Shown here one piece after another: positions 13,350 to 25,500 of a stretch of DNA of 64,000 nt. This DNA is from Ancylostoma caninum. Taxonomy: Eukaryota; Nematoda; Chromadorea; Rhabditida; Ancylostomatidae. Positions within the stretch are counted from its first letter, which is position 1; every line of letters starts with the position of its first letter. The position numbers and the translations under genes are program-made. Under the pieces are notes generated by a model, which made no database searches, was not told the origin of the DNA, and saw nothing but the letters and a program-made list of their open reading frames with translations. The stretch is taken from positions 248,001-312,000 of the forward strand of contig JBAJFG010000079.1 in the NCBI GenBank assembly GCA_037903475.1, in the 5' to 3' direction.

Positions 13350-16300
13350 GCATTCGTTGCTTTGCTTAGGATTCCATAAATAACGTCGAAAAATGGTGGT
13401 CACATTGTTAAACAAGCAACCATGTTTGATAGAAACGTCATAAAACCCATAAATCCTTTAAATTTTACGAAGTGGAACAATAGTCCTTACAAGGGAAGCA
13501 TTTTCAGGAACAAATCCACAAGCAGGAAGTCGCGCAGTACACCACATATTCAACCCCATTGACCACACACCGAGCCATCCATTTCTGTTGTCACACCTGG
13601 CAAAGTATAAACACGGAAGCGTGACGTCATCACGTTTTGAGGGCAAAGAAGCCGCCTTGCGGCCGGTTCCACCCGCGCTCTGCACGTTTTTGTTTTGGGA
13701 ATGGCCTTTTTGTCATGTGGAAATTTGGAAACGCGTACTTTTAGAAACTAACGCGTTTCAAATTCTCACGTAATCTGAGTGACGCAGGTGGAGCCCAGTT
13801 GGGGGTGACAGGAGAAAAAAATTGCCAAACATAGAAAGTTTTATAGCCACCTACGTGCAAAACACCAAAGCGCTAGCAGTTTTTGGCAACGGAAATTTCA
13901 TTGAGTGAGGTATGCGAGAAAGTTAGCTCCAGGGTGTTTTAGATTGTTAGTGCACTTCGTAATAGTCGCAGTGGGATAGAAGGAAGCTAAAGAAATCGCC
14001 AGAGAAGCAGAAAGAAGCAGAAGCACTCATATGATTCCATATTTCTAAGGCTCTAACATTATTTTGTTTCCTATACTCTTCTTCTACGAAACAAACCTAT
14101 TTATTCTTTTTCTCTGAATTCCAAGTAATATTCCTATTCTTTTTATTTGCTTCTTACTCATACATGAATAGAATATCAGAGGTGAGATTTTTTATTCGAT
14201 TTCATGCCACGAAATCTTCTCCATCTTGCAGATGAGTCCTCGAGAGGGCTAACCTTATTGTCCACCTTGCCGTGGAAGACTGAAGAGCGAAAAGAATGAA
14301 ACGAGCAAAATTTTCTCATGTTCTTAACATTTCTGCACGAAGCTCTCGCATAAACAAGGTGAATAAGACGTTGGTCAAATCCTAAATTATGATAATTTTC
14401 CACCATTTATGCCTGGAAACCGTGAGAAAATCCTCTTTTCCTGAGATCCCCACTATTTGAAGGTTATAATACTGCCTTTTTCACAGGACTATCCTTAAAT
14501 ACACACAGGTGAATAATACGGAAGGATTCCTGGAGGTCGAAGTGAAAACGGTAGGCTGCATTCCAACACGCCCAGTGTGGCCAAATTCGGCTGATAAGGT
14601 TCATTCTATTAAGAAAGTTTCAAGGTAAATCAATTTAAACCGTGCACGTCGTACCTGTACACATCTAACCGAGCAGTAAATGGAGGTATTTAAATCGATC
14701 ACAATTAAGTGATGTTACAGTATAGGAAGTGTACGCATAGGGAAAAAAACTTATGCAGGAATAGAATGGCGGAACACATCGCTAAAGTAAAAATTGAGTA
14801 TGTTGGATAAACCAGAATTCCACCTCTTTTTTTGCAAACTTGCCGAAAGACCACAGTAGAAATAGATTTCGATCATGCAGTTATGTAGCGAGAGACTCAG
14901 GGTTGACAAGAACGACGGCAGGTCACCGACCGGTCTTTGTGGCTCTCTGCTGCGGCCCAATTGCAAGAGTGTCTGAGTTGCTCCTTCAGAGGATATCGCG
15001 AATAGATTTCTTTACCAGCCCGGTGCAGAGAGCTCGAATTCGAGTAGTTTCCCACTGGAAATGGGAGGGAATTTTGAAAATACAACAATGTTGTGGCATT
15101 CGTGGTTTACTCTGTCAGAAAATACTTATCAAAACTAAACTAAACCGATTTTTTGAGAAAAAAAACTGTTGAGGAAACAGTTGCGGAAGTCAATAAAGTC
15201 TTCGAATGTTTTAGCAGATGGAAATGACTATTGCACAAGATGTTCTGCAAAAAAAGTATCTAAGCCCAATTAAGCTTGTTTTGTTTTCTATTATTTACCA
15301 ATGGAGCATATCGAGGTCCAAAACGTTTCCAAGTCCTGGACCTGTAATTGAAACAAAGACTAAATATAGCTGGGCCTAACACAATAAGTAGGGAGTCTCG
15401 GCAAACTTCTGTGATGTGCAGCAGAGACAACAGCTGTTTCCCGGCATAAGTCATGAAAATGATGAATGAAGTCTGGATAAGATCGTACTGGAGCGGGTGC
15501 AAAGGCGCCAGTGGCGGAGCACTCCTTTAATCCGTGGCGAGATCATCTCACGCCGCCATCTATCTCGCGCCTATCACATACACATAACAAGCCGAACCTA
15601 TTATTACCGTTGATTCGCTACCGTATAAGGTCATCTTCCAGGAAACAGTACGAATGCCCGGTTGATGAAGTAACTTGCGACAAGTCATTTTACACAACGA
15701 TGAAAGGTCAATTCTGCAAAATTTGCAAGGCAGAGGTGAATCAGAGCTGAAGATGAATCAGACCGTTGTAAATCCGGACAACTGCCACTTGGGTATCCAG
15801 AATACTACGACAAAGTGACTCTTGATCAGTGGCAAGGCGGATTTTCGAAGTAGGGGCCCAGCTGACGAACGAAATCGAGTTTACGAAGCGATCGCCGCGC
15901 GGCTGCTTCCACACAGTAAACAGTCAACAAACTGACCACAACATGGTGCACCATTACAGATGCGAATATAAACGTTGGACTAAATGGAGAGAGAGTTCGT
16001 GGATGAGAGAACGGAGGTGCCGAGATTCCAACCAGCCGCAGCAGTTTGGACAATTATGCTCTCGTGATGGCTTGTTATGAATTTTTGTCACATTCTTTTC
16101 CTCTAAAATATTCAAAATATTCAACAAAATTTTTTTATGATAGTAACCCTCCCCCACACACTGTTCTCACTAAAACATCCCGTATTTTTTCTCCGACTCC
16201 AGCCGGATAGTTTGTGGGACACTGTCTCCACCTCCTCAAGCGGTAGGAGGAGGGACGGCAGCGTTTTCACGAGGTCTAACCTGCCTCTAGGATCTCAAGG

Positions 16301-18417
16301 TCTGGGACGGGGGCTGGCACAAATTAGATCACCCACTTTCACAGACTGATCCCCTTCTCATTGCTTTTTTCCCTAAATGGATACCGCTTGATTTCATGTG
16401 AAGTGTAGTGCGGTAAAAGCTACGTATGACACGGATATTAGGTGAACAAGAACTCCAAGCGATTTGAAAATCATCCGAATACCAATGTGCATTGCCCATG
16501 CTTGCCTGAACATCTGAAGCAAGATCATCCCAAAATACCTGCAATTTCAAATCACCCGCCGAGGTAACAAGAATTTTACAGAGGAATGCAGTTGCTGCGT
16601 GAGTATTTCTATCAGCAGATTAACTAAACTTTTTGGAAAATGAGGTGTGGAAATCTTTGTGAGCAATCCGTGGCGCTTGAATTGAAATGAAACCCAGCGA
16701 ACGGTAATTCGAAAAATCAAATACTCCAGAAACAAAAGTATCCGTACAGCTTTTCCTTTCACTGAGGCTGGAAGGCTGTTCGTTTCCATTTTTTGGACTC
16801 ATTTGAGATCGAATCTTCGAGTGGTGTCGAGTATATCTCATACATTACATATTTGGTCAACAAACTATTAAGAACATTATATGTGAGGAGAAATGAAAAT
16901 ATTTCTCATGGTGGGAGGTAGGAAGAAGCAAGATGAGTGAGTGGCCTTCAAAATGTAGTACGTTTGAAAAGGCGAATGCGTGGGTAATTATGCCTAACCC
17001 TCTTATTCAAGAATGGTACAAAAAAAGAAATTTTGGGAGCTGGGGTGCCAATCCAGATGCTCTATACCAAAAAATTGGGATTCCATTCATCCTTGATTGC
17101 AAAGTGCAAATAGAATGTATATGTATACATGTACATGGTTAGCGAGGACCAGGAAATGAAAATGAGAATAACAAAAGATGATACCCACGATACCTGGCGA
17201 AGTCTGTCTTCGCTGCACTTGTGGGAGACAAAACGGATGTAATCAAGATGGGATGCACCCTGAAATTCCGGTATACAGTGTTCGAGTACCTGAGAGATAA
17301 AGGCGCATTAAGATGAGGAACGTTGGAGCAGAAAAGTCTCATGGTGAAGGAGCAGTACAAGTGAACAAGAAGTCGTGAATAAAGACAAAACCGTAAAATC
17401 TTGTAGAAGTTGTTACAAAAAAGCCAAGTGAGAACAATGAAGAAAAGTAGTGGTCCTCAAAAAATTGATTGAAGGAAGGGGGGGAGGTGGGCACCAGTTC
17501 CTTTGCTTTAGTTGCGTGATTTTGTTTGATGAGCCCTTACAACAGCACATTTATGGCTTCGCTTGCAGCACTTTGGTGCCTCTTTCAAACGAAGAATGAC
17601 CAAATCCATACTCAGGCACTGAATCTCTGATCTTATGGTCATGTTTTGTCTGAATGTGATGTACATTTAAGTTTTCCACGTCTGTCTTACTACAGCGTAT
17701 CGAACAAATAAATAAATAAATAAATAAATAAGCAGATAAATGAACGAGTGAATGGATAAATAAATGATAAAAAGAAGTTGAAATATGTAATGAGTTGTTC
17801 ACAGTATACGTATGCTCTTTCCGGCCGCCACCTCCCTGCTAAGCTGGCTTCTCTACCGGAAGCCTATAATTGCTACTAACAACTTGTAACAAAGAGCGGC
17901 ATCTCTTAACAAACCCTTATTCCACGGCTTTAGCACCTAATCGCCACCTTATTAGAGGGGGCAAAGTCACAGCAGTCGCACGTGCCGCACACTCTGATAA
18001 TCCCGTAATTGCACCACAATACGGATGTGATTTTAGCTCATCCATAAAGGGCACAATTTTCCTTTAAGGGGGCAAAAAAGGCGAGGGAAGAGAGTGGAGG
18101 TGGGTACATCTCATTCATCCGTAAGATCACGAAAGATATCCGGAATGTTTCTGAGGAAGTTAGGCTTTACCTAATTTTTGAGAGTGAAATACGTTGTTTG
18201 GGAGGCTTCTCCCAGGGTGCTGCAACCAACTGGAGATAGCATATGTCCTGAAAAGCACTGAAATATATCTAGGAAAAAGCAGTGAATTATATCCTATCTA
18301 TCTTTTTTTGATCTATTTATTTACTTATATGCAAATGGATGCGCTGTGAGGTGGCAGAAAGAAAAGCAGAAATCTGGGAAAAATTCCCATAAAATTGCTT
18401 CACGCCCTATAAAACAA
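13350..18417. other. Intergenic region without a supported gene
   Basis: Mostly AT-rich unique-looking DNA. Two overlapping open frames on the minus strand near 16,330-16,550 follow a plausible acceptor (TTGAAATTGCAG, boundary about 16,542), but neither translation resembles a family I know and no matching donor or neighbouring exon was found. A CCTCC-rich stretch occurs near 16,225. No RNA gene other than the tRNA was seen. Confidence 0.35.
17709..17734. repeat. (AAAT)n tract
   Basis: AAATAAATAAATAAATAAAT follows TATCGAAC. It resembles the oligo-(AAAT) 3' tails seen at 20.3, 33.1 and 36.3 kb, so it may be the tail of a non-LTR element rather than a simple microsatellite. Confidence 0.7.
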
Positions 18418-18421
18418 TTAA

Positions 18422-18938
18422 AGGCAGTGTCCAGGCAGAATCTTCACTACTGATACCAAAAGCCGAGTCGTTAAATGTGACAGGTTTCTAATTAGCATTA
18501 ATTCAGAATTTCGTCCTAAGTTTCGGAAAAAATGATTACTGGTAGAAATACTAGTGGAAAAAAGCAATCAAGAAAATGTTCCTTAGGATTATCTGTAGCA
18601 GTAATTAGCTAGTTTGTCCAAAAGTTCGAGAATTCGAGAAGCCTTATTGCCTCCTTTTCATTTTGCACCGGACAACTCGTCGCATCGTAACTTTCAACTT
18701 CTAAAAAACATATGTTTCAAGGTTCCTACGGATAAATCCTACGAGAATTCGAGAAGCCTTATTGCCTCCTTTTCATTTTGCACCGGACAACTCGTCCGCA
18801 TCGTAACTTTCAACCTTCTAAAAAACATATGTTTCAAGGTTCCTACGGATAAATCCTACACCAGTTGCAATCAGCTCGTCGAGTAGAGTAATAGGCTGGC
18901 AGAATTGAAGCATCGAAATTTTCGCCTGGACACTGCCC
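18422..18938. mobile_element. piggyBac-like MITE with TTAA target duplication
   Basis: The left end AGGCAGTGTCCAGGC follows TTAA at 18,418-18,421. The right end reads GCCTGGACACTGCCC and is followed by TTAA at 18,939-18,942. The termini are therefore inverted repeats of about 15 nt flanked by a TTAA duplication, as expected for piggyBac-superfamily elements. The 517-bp interior has no coding capacity; it holds the 115-bp tandem duplication described separately. Assignment to piggyBac rests only on the TTAA and the TIRs. Confidence 0.75.
18627..18858. repeat. 115-bp direct tandem duplication
   Basis: The unit starting CGAGAATTCGAGAAGCCTTA at 18,627 is repeated at 18,742. The second copy differs by two single-base insertions (CGTCCGCATCG, CAACCTTC). 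The low divergence implies a recent duplication inside the MITE. Confidence 0.92.
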
Positions 18939-18942
18939 TTAA

Positions 18943-20288
18943 GAGCAATTATGCTAAGAAAACTCGTCCACTCTGGATCAGCGAAAGATTCGCAATCGGA
19001 TAACAGTACCATAGGCTTGATCGTGGACTACTGTAACTCCATTGAACTGCTACGCAAGCGCTCAGTTGTGGCACAATGCCAGCAACTACATACAGTGCAA
19101 CTGTCTGGCCGATGACCGCCGCAACGTTTAACCAGGCTGTGCCCGACGTGACCACATACAAACGCCGTAGTAAAAGCCGCTAGCCGACTGGCGTATGATC
19201 AAACATACGGATTCCGGATCAGTGTTCATGAAAGATCAGGGATGCACTGCAGGGGTGAGAGTCATGATTTGGCATTATCCGCACCCTTCTCAAGACATCA
19301 ATGCCCGGATACAACGTCGAAGGATGGGTAAATTTATACCATGGGTAGCAGCTAGTTGTGGAGAGCTTATGGGTAGATATGTTGATGGATGCCAGGTAAA
19401 TGGTAAATTCCGGTAGGTTAACACACTTACCATGGGTAATTTGAATGGTACATCCGTACCCATGAAACAATGGAAATACAACACAAACTGTAGTACCTCT
19501 CCGCGAAATGTCCTATGGGTTTGAGCACCTACCGCTCGCTGCTTTGTATTCACAACGCCACGTTTGATTAAGCATATTGGTGCTAGGTAAAATTAGGACT
19601 TGGTTATGTTAATACGTTCACCATGGGTAATCTCTATGCTGTATCGAGCTACAGACAGGTTTCATTCTCATCTGCTGGGTTAGCCTCTTGCACATCTTTT
19701 GTAAGATTGATAAACCGCATGTGCAAAGGTGTGTTCCTTGACATAAATTTACTGGACGAGGTCCAAACGTGAAGTTCGGAGCGGTAACTTGGCTCACTGC
19801 ATCTTGGGTCACCTCCAAGTCGATAACATGTATGACTAGTATGACAAGTGCGATGTAAACCCCAGGATCCGCACCGACAACTAATGCTTGGATTAATACA
19901 ACTTTCGGTATAGACCATGTATACAAGTCGTCCCACTATTAAAATTGTTCTTTCCAGTTGTAAGCTTGGAGACACCCAAGGTTTACTAGTTACTTAGGCG
20001 ATTTTAGACAAATCGTCATTTTTCACTACATAGCAGCTGTATTCCGGGAGAAATGACATCTGACCGCGGTCAATCAAAATATTAGGCAGTAATCTGCATA
20101 AAACCGTGGTGCGCGACGGTTGTCGCAGTGCCGACCTTCTCGCACCGGCGGCTCGCTTTGTGGATGACGTAACGGAGGTCGCCATCCGTCCACTGCACCA
20201 TTCATGCCCCAACAAAAACAATAACAAAGGCGCAGAGAGGCTTGGCGACAGACGGGCGCAATTTGGCAAGGAGTTAGCGCAGACAGAA
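18943..20288. other. Intergenic region with repeat fragments, no gene
   Basis: Contains a copy of the dispersed ACCCATGGGTA-type repeat at about 19,205-19,470 (GATTCCGGATCAGTGTTC..., TTACCATGGGTAATTTGAA). The minus-strand frames at 19,618-19,975 are open but overlap one another and are not recognised. A GC-rich patch lies at about 20,100-20,280. Confidence 0.35.
19205..19470. repeat. Dispersed GGATGCATCA/ACCCATGGGTA repeat, copy 3
   Basis: Carries GATTCCGGATCAGTGTTCAT at the left and the palindromic modules ATACCATGGGTAGCAG and TTACCATGGGTAATTTG, ending near CGTACCCATGAAAC. It is more diverged at its ends than the 20.7- and 22.5-kb copies. Confidence 0.4.
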
Positions 20289-20293
20289 CTGGT

Positions 20294-20364
<71 letters not shown>

Positions 20365-20392
20365 TTAATTAATTACACCCTCACCAGTGTGC
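20289..20392 (-). repeat. (TTTA)n tract, probable 3' tail of a non-LTR element
   Basis: About 20 TTTA units from 20,289 to 20,373. On the minus strand the tract is preceded by GGCACACTGGTGAGGGTGTA, which resembles the sequence preceding the AAAT tails at 33.1 kb and 36.3 kb. That suggests a shared retroposon 3' end. Confidence 0.6.
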
Positions 20393-21450
20393 CATCTAAT
20401 ACCTTATAAGTATACAGACAAGAAAAAGTAACAAAAGACCGCAATTATAAGTCAGAACATCAAAACTCAAACTATTTAACTAGCATCACGTTACCTGGCC
20501 CAAGTGGACTGTACCCTTAGTTTCGAACTCAAATCCAAGGTGGTAATGAGAAGGTTGACTAGTCAGTGAAAATCTGATTCAGCTTAACTGCCTGGGAACT
20601 AAGTCCTCGCTTTTGATTCGTAGAACGTTAACCATGCAAACCAATGATGGTTACCGTTATTGGTTTCGGTAAAAGCTACGTAATGCTAACGGACGTAGTA
20701 CGCAAAAGTTCGTTCGTTCGATTGGGCCCGGATGCATCATTGGAAGGCTGGGTAATCACACATTCAAGGGTAGCAGCTGGATATAGACAACGTCACCAAT
20801 GGGTAAATATGTTGATACGTACGAGATAAAGCGTAAATTTGGAAACATTAACACATCTATCATTGGCAATCTGACTGAATTCCGATTGCTGCGGTTTTAA
20901 ACAAGGTGAGGAGAGTCTGCAACCGAGATCATGAATAAATAAAAGGAATAGACGTGAGACTGCACCGAAAATAATTGGTAATGTTGAATCTCGATGGGAT
21001 TTCTACAAGTTACGGATTCGAATAATACAGAGCGTGTGTAGCTTATAGTTTATTATGTTGCACAGAAGTCCGAGGATCCGTAACTTCAAGGAAAATAAGT
21101 CTGAAATGCCCAAAAAGTGGAGATTTAAAAAAGGCTGATTTTTCGAACTCTCTATTTCTCAAACTAATTTTTTTTCGCGAATTATTTTTTGTCGCTATTT
21201 TTTGTGTGAGTAGCGATTGACCGAATATGTGTAAAAATGTTAAACATTTGAGAGGGTAAACCATATATGTACATCTCTAACCGCCTTGATGAGAGCGTTA
21301 GCCACGACGCCTTAGCCTCAATAGGAATCTCTGTATAATAATCCTAGCTAAGAAGCTCCAACAATGCTGTTTTAGTCTCAATTTCTCGTCGAGACTCAAT
21401 TAACTAGTAAAAGTTTGAATAAACCACATATTAGCGAAGAGTTGACTTTG
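20393..21450. other. Intergenic with one dispersed-repeat copy
   Basis: Copy 4 of the dispersed repeat starts at about 20,726 with GGGCCCGGATGCATCATTGG, the cleanest terminal sequence in the window. The remaining sequence to 21,450 is AT-rich with no gene identified. Confidence 0.4.
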
Positions 21451-21451
21451 C

Positions 21452-21658
21452 CAGCCATGTTTCTGGGATTTTCCATGGCCACAGCTGGGTCAACAACCAG
21501 TTATTGCTCGATATTTCCCTGGAGGACCTAGAGGAGTTGGAAATAAGAGCGCAAGGAAAGAACACGACAACAGTGAAGAATCAGTAGAAATGTCGGGATC
21601 TACAAGAAAAGGCGGACAATCAGGATTAGTCAGAATCCACAGAGAAACTCGTGCCCAG
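21452..21658 (+). other. Exon-like open reading segment, unrecognised
   Basis: After a plausible acceptor (GACTTTGCCAG, boundary near 21,454) one frame stays open for about 70 codons. It includes PVIARYFPGGPRGVG and MSGSTRKGGQSGLVRIHRET, and ends at CCCAG|GTAGAA near 21,658, which could be a donor. The composition looks protein-like (Gly, Arg, Ser rich), but I recognise no domain and no partner exon was found. It may be a chance frame. Confidence 0.22.
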
Positions 21659-22138
21659 GTAGAACAGAGCACTGACAATGGAGAGCTGATGCGTACGTGC
21701 ACATTGCCGTGGACGACTCCCTCATGGCATAGTCTGCAGCTGCGTGCGTACAGCTCATTTGGCTATGTTCATTCGGATCCACTACAGCAAAAAAGCTGCT
21801 TTTATAATGGATATCGATCAATGCCGGAAATGGCAACCGGCGATCGATTGTGACGCAACAGGAAACACCCACTACTCGCATTTCTTGGCTATAAAACTGC
21901 TGCAAATTGTGCACTTTTTTCCGGAATGGATCAGCTGTTCATGTCAAATTTGGGGTGTAGGAGGAAACGGCGAAATTTTAGAGAAGCAGCCAAAGTTAGG
22001 ACATTGTTTAGGATGATGTCGCAACCTCCAGTCTCGTAAAAGCATGCTCCATGTAGAAGTGTCGAGTAGGTCCCGCCGCACTGCTCACATCGTAAGGCGT
22101 GCACCTCTCGACTTTTTTAGACATACTTTGTGCAGTCA

Positions 22139-22580
22139 ATAGTTTACACAGGTCCGGGAGCCTCAGTGAGATTACTCATGGTAAGCTTGTTAACCGGGAT
22201 CTGGCTGCATCATTAAGCTTACATACGGCAAAAGCTGCAGTCAGTAGTTTATACAGATCCGGGTGCATCACTGAGCTTACCCAGGGTAAACTTGTTAACG
22301 TATTCAAGGCCTGGCCGCATTATTGAGCTTACTCAAGCCAAGTTTACTGACACTAGTGTTAACGATGCGTAAGCATGTCTGGTGTTAACACGTTCACGTA
22401 CGTAAGGTAATCTCAATGATGCATGCGGCCCCGGGTTAACCCCTTACCTGGCACCTATCAAAGTGCCTACCCATGCGTGACTTCTCAACCCATCCGCTAC
22501 TCGTGGGTAATCATACCTATGGCAAGCACCTATAATTCTTAGGTTAGAGAACATCATTCCTTCCAGTGATGTATCGGGCC
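22139..22580. repeat. Dispersed GGGCCCGGATGCATCA repeat, complex copy 5
   Basis: Contains at least three head-to-tail modules of the form GGTCCGGGAGCCTCAGTGAG / GATCCGGGTGCATCACTGAG / CCTGGCCGCATTATTGAGCT, each followed by TTAC-C-ATGGTAAGCTTGTTAAC-like sequence. It ends at about 22,575 with ATCATTCCTTCCAGTGATGT and CGGGCCC, the inverted terminal sequence. It looks like an element with internally amplified subrepeats. Confidence 0.5.
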
Positions 22581-25500
22581 CTGGCTAACAGCGGCTAATT
22601 TATCTAAGGTTCTGTGACTATATTTGAACATCTGATGGGTTATCTCTTCTCCATACTGTATATTAAGGTATTTTCCATTTCTGCTTCATTATTTTTGATC
22701 TTGTTTCCCATTTTCCGTTCGGAGATGGATGCGTCGAATGTGTCGATGCTAGAGGAATAGGAGAATTCTGAAATACTTCTTTTTTTCCGAAATTGCACCA
22801 AAAACTGCTCGAGTTGCTTGCTCATCCTAGGGCTGACGTAGGTGAAAACCTTGTCTTGCAAAGTTATAGGTGGGGTAAATTTGTGACAGTTAAGAATCTT
22901 AATCATGGCACAGACAAGGCGATGTCTGTGCAAGGCCAGTAGCTTATTCGACACCTGGTAATACCGTTTATCATCATTATTCGGAAAGTTACTAAGCTTC
23001 GTCCCCGGCTCCGCCCAAAGGCTCCTTGAAAATTGGCTCTCGGAAATAGGGTTTTTCAGCAGTCTCGCAAGGAATCACGTATACCATTGTGATCAGCAGC
23101 TTCTGCAAATTCTTCCAACGTTGAAGTCTCAAAAACGATTTCGAGGTGGGACGCTGCCTTTAAGCCACACCTGCAGCAACGAAGTTGCAATTATCTTCGC
23201 ACACACCATCTTTAACACACTGAATACGTAAGATTTTTGGAATCGACAGTATACTGAGACAAATAGCAGAAAGCAAAAGGAATACAAACAAACTATGAAG
23301 ACGGCGATGGCTTTTTCACAACTCATTAGAAGGCAAGTCGTAAGAGGTCTGTACTGTAGTGATCATCATATCGATTATTGAAGAACTATGAGGTTTACAC
23401 TTTTTTTTGAACAACAACAACCTTACTGGTAGCGGATGGAACCTGGTCTGGGACTATTCACAGTTGGGGAGTATTTGAACATTTTATCACATTTTATTGC
23501 CAAAGAAGAATTTCAGCGCCAAGCAATTTCTGATCGAAAAATGAATTTTGGTGGAATCTAGTATTTGGGTTACCACATCTTCACTTGCTGCCATCCTCCC
23601 CTCAGTTACCATCAGCCTTCCTCGACTGCTGCTAAGAGGAGTGAAGCTCTAGCAGCAATTAAGAGTAGGAAGAGGGCAAGTGGGCGAAGATGACCTGAGA
23701 TATCTAGCTCGAGGTATAATGCTGGAAAGGTATCGTTGCACAATTTTCAGAGCAAGCTGCAAATTCACATTTTGGACGTGCCAAAAGAGAAGCGCTGGCA
23801 AAACAGCTGACATTTCAAATGCAGCAAAGTTGTTGACAATCATGGCGGCCCACACGAATTGGATTTGTGAACATTATAGTGGAATTTTCATGTTTCCGTT
23901 AATGCTAAAATGCTGTACTCCATTGTGTTTTGCTGGCTGGGTTGTATTTGATGGCATTTGGCAAATATCGAATAATCGGATTTGTAGGCTTCAAAGGCTT
24001 TCGAAATAATAACTCGATTTTATCTCTAGTTACAAGGAATAACTATCGCTATTGAAGTTGTGGGAACACGAACAATTCAGACAACCCTGCTGTCAACTCA
24101 ATTTTGATCAAAAAGCAGCATCGTTTGGCAACATTTGCTTCTTCACTGTAATGCAACACTTCAAATTTATTGCTTGTATGTGATTTTACCGCAGCAATCA
24201 CATCATCACCGAAGTCTATTAAGGGATCTATGACAGCAGAAACTACAGATCACTCCTAGCAATTTGAACATACATCCCAAAAGGAAAACGTGACATTACT
24301 TCTAATAGCATATCAGCTTAGGTTCTCAGAAGTAGAAGCAAATAGTCAGGAATTCCGAAAGAGCTCGTAACACCTGGATCTAGTTCAGTAAACGTTCATA
24401 ACCTATGAAATCCTTTTTTTCCGGTTTTTAAGGCATGTAAGAGGTTAGGCTCCATAGGAAATGGAAGGCATTACGTAGTGATATTTTGTTTGTTTTTTTT
24501 CTCCGGTGCGTTGGTTGTGTCCGTTTCTTCTTTTTTTTGTTTTGTCCACAATTCATGTGCGTTGCACGTGCAATAAATGTTAAATGTTAAAATGATGTGA
24601 AGTTGTTGAACAAAGGTTCTTCCAGCCGGCTTTTGGCGCACTGAAATACTCATGAAGGACCATGAACAGCTCTTGGAAAGGTTGTTCAGGCCTAAGCGTT
24701 GAAGAGGAAGAACGTAGTTAGCTCTTTATATAAGGAAGGGGGTTGAGGTTGTACAACTAGAATGATTTTTTTCGTAGTAATCACCATGTATCATTAAAAA
24801 ATCTGATCAAAGTGAATTTTATAGTATTTATCAGGAATAAATCCACTTTCACCTAGGAATGGCGACGAACATTTAAAGCACGGCTCACTGTTAGATTTCA
24901 ATAACTCCTAAGACTTTCAAGAAGTTCCAAAAGAGCCATGTTTTGTTATTGCCTGGCATGGAAGCGTGCAATAGAATGGACAAAAAGTGGAATTATCTGA
25001 CGTGTTAGCAAAACACAAGTATAGCACTACTAAAAGTGTACTTATCGTAGTTTCAGTGGTACAATTTTATCCTTGAAGAGGGCTTTGAACCATTAGAAAA
25101 AGGCTTTGAATCCTTCAAAAACAAAAAACAAAAATTGTGGACAATGAGAGGGGTATTGTCCCACGGGCAACCCTCCTCCCCCCGCCTTCTTTCCACTTCT
25201 CCAGATTGGAAACTTCGTCAAACATTCAATATTCTACTAGCTATGGAAAATTCATGCCTATGAATACTCTCATAGAAAAATACACTCTTGCGACAGAACG
25301 AAAAAAGGATGAGCTTCTGCGCTAAATCAAAGAAACGGATTCGCACCGCATGTAACAGACAGGTACATCTGAGCGATCCGATTCAAATTTTTTCGAATTT
25401 CATTGGTAGTTGGATCCGTCTCATACAAACACTTTTTAAAAAATAAAGAGCAGCCACCGAAAATATTCCAGCGAAGTGTTTTTTCACAACCAATCTTGAA

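Noticed and set aside
18627..18858. CRISPR-like direct repeats
   Set aside because: Only two 115-bp copies with no spacers, inside a eukaryotic MITE.
20106..20372. 88-codon plus-strand frame ending in Tyr-Leu-Phe-Ile repeats
   Set aside because: The C-terminal half is the (TTTA)n tract; the rest is a GC-rich patch with frames open on both strands.
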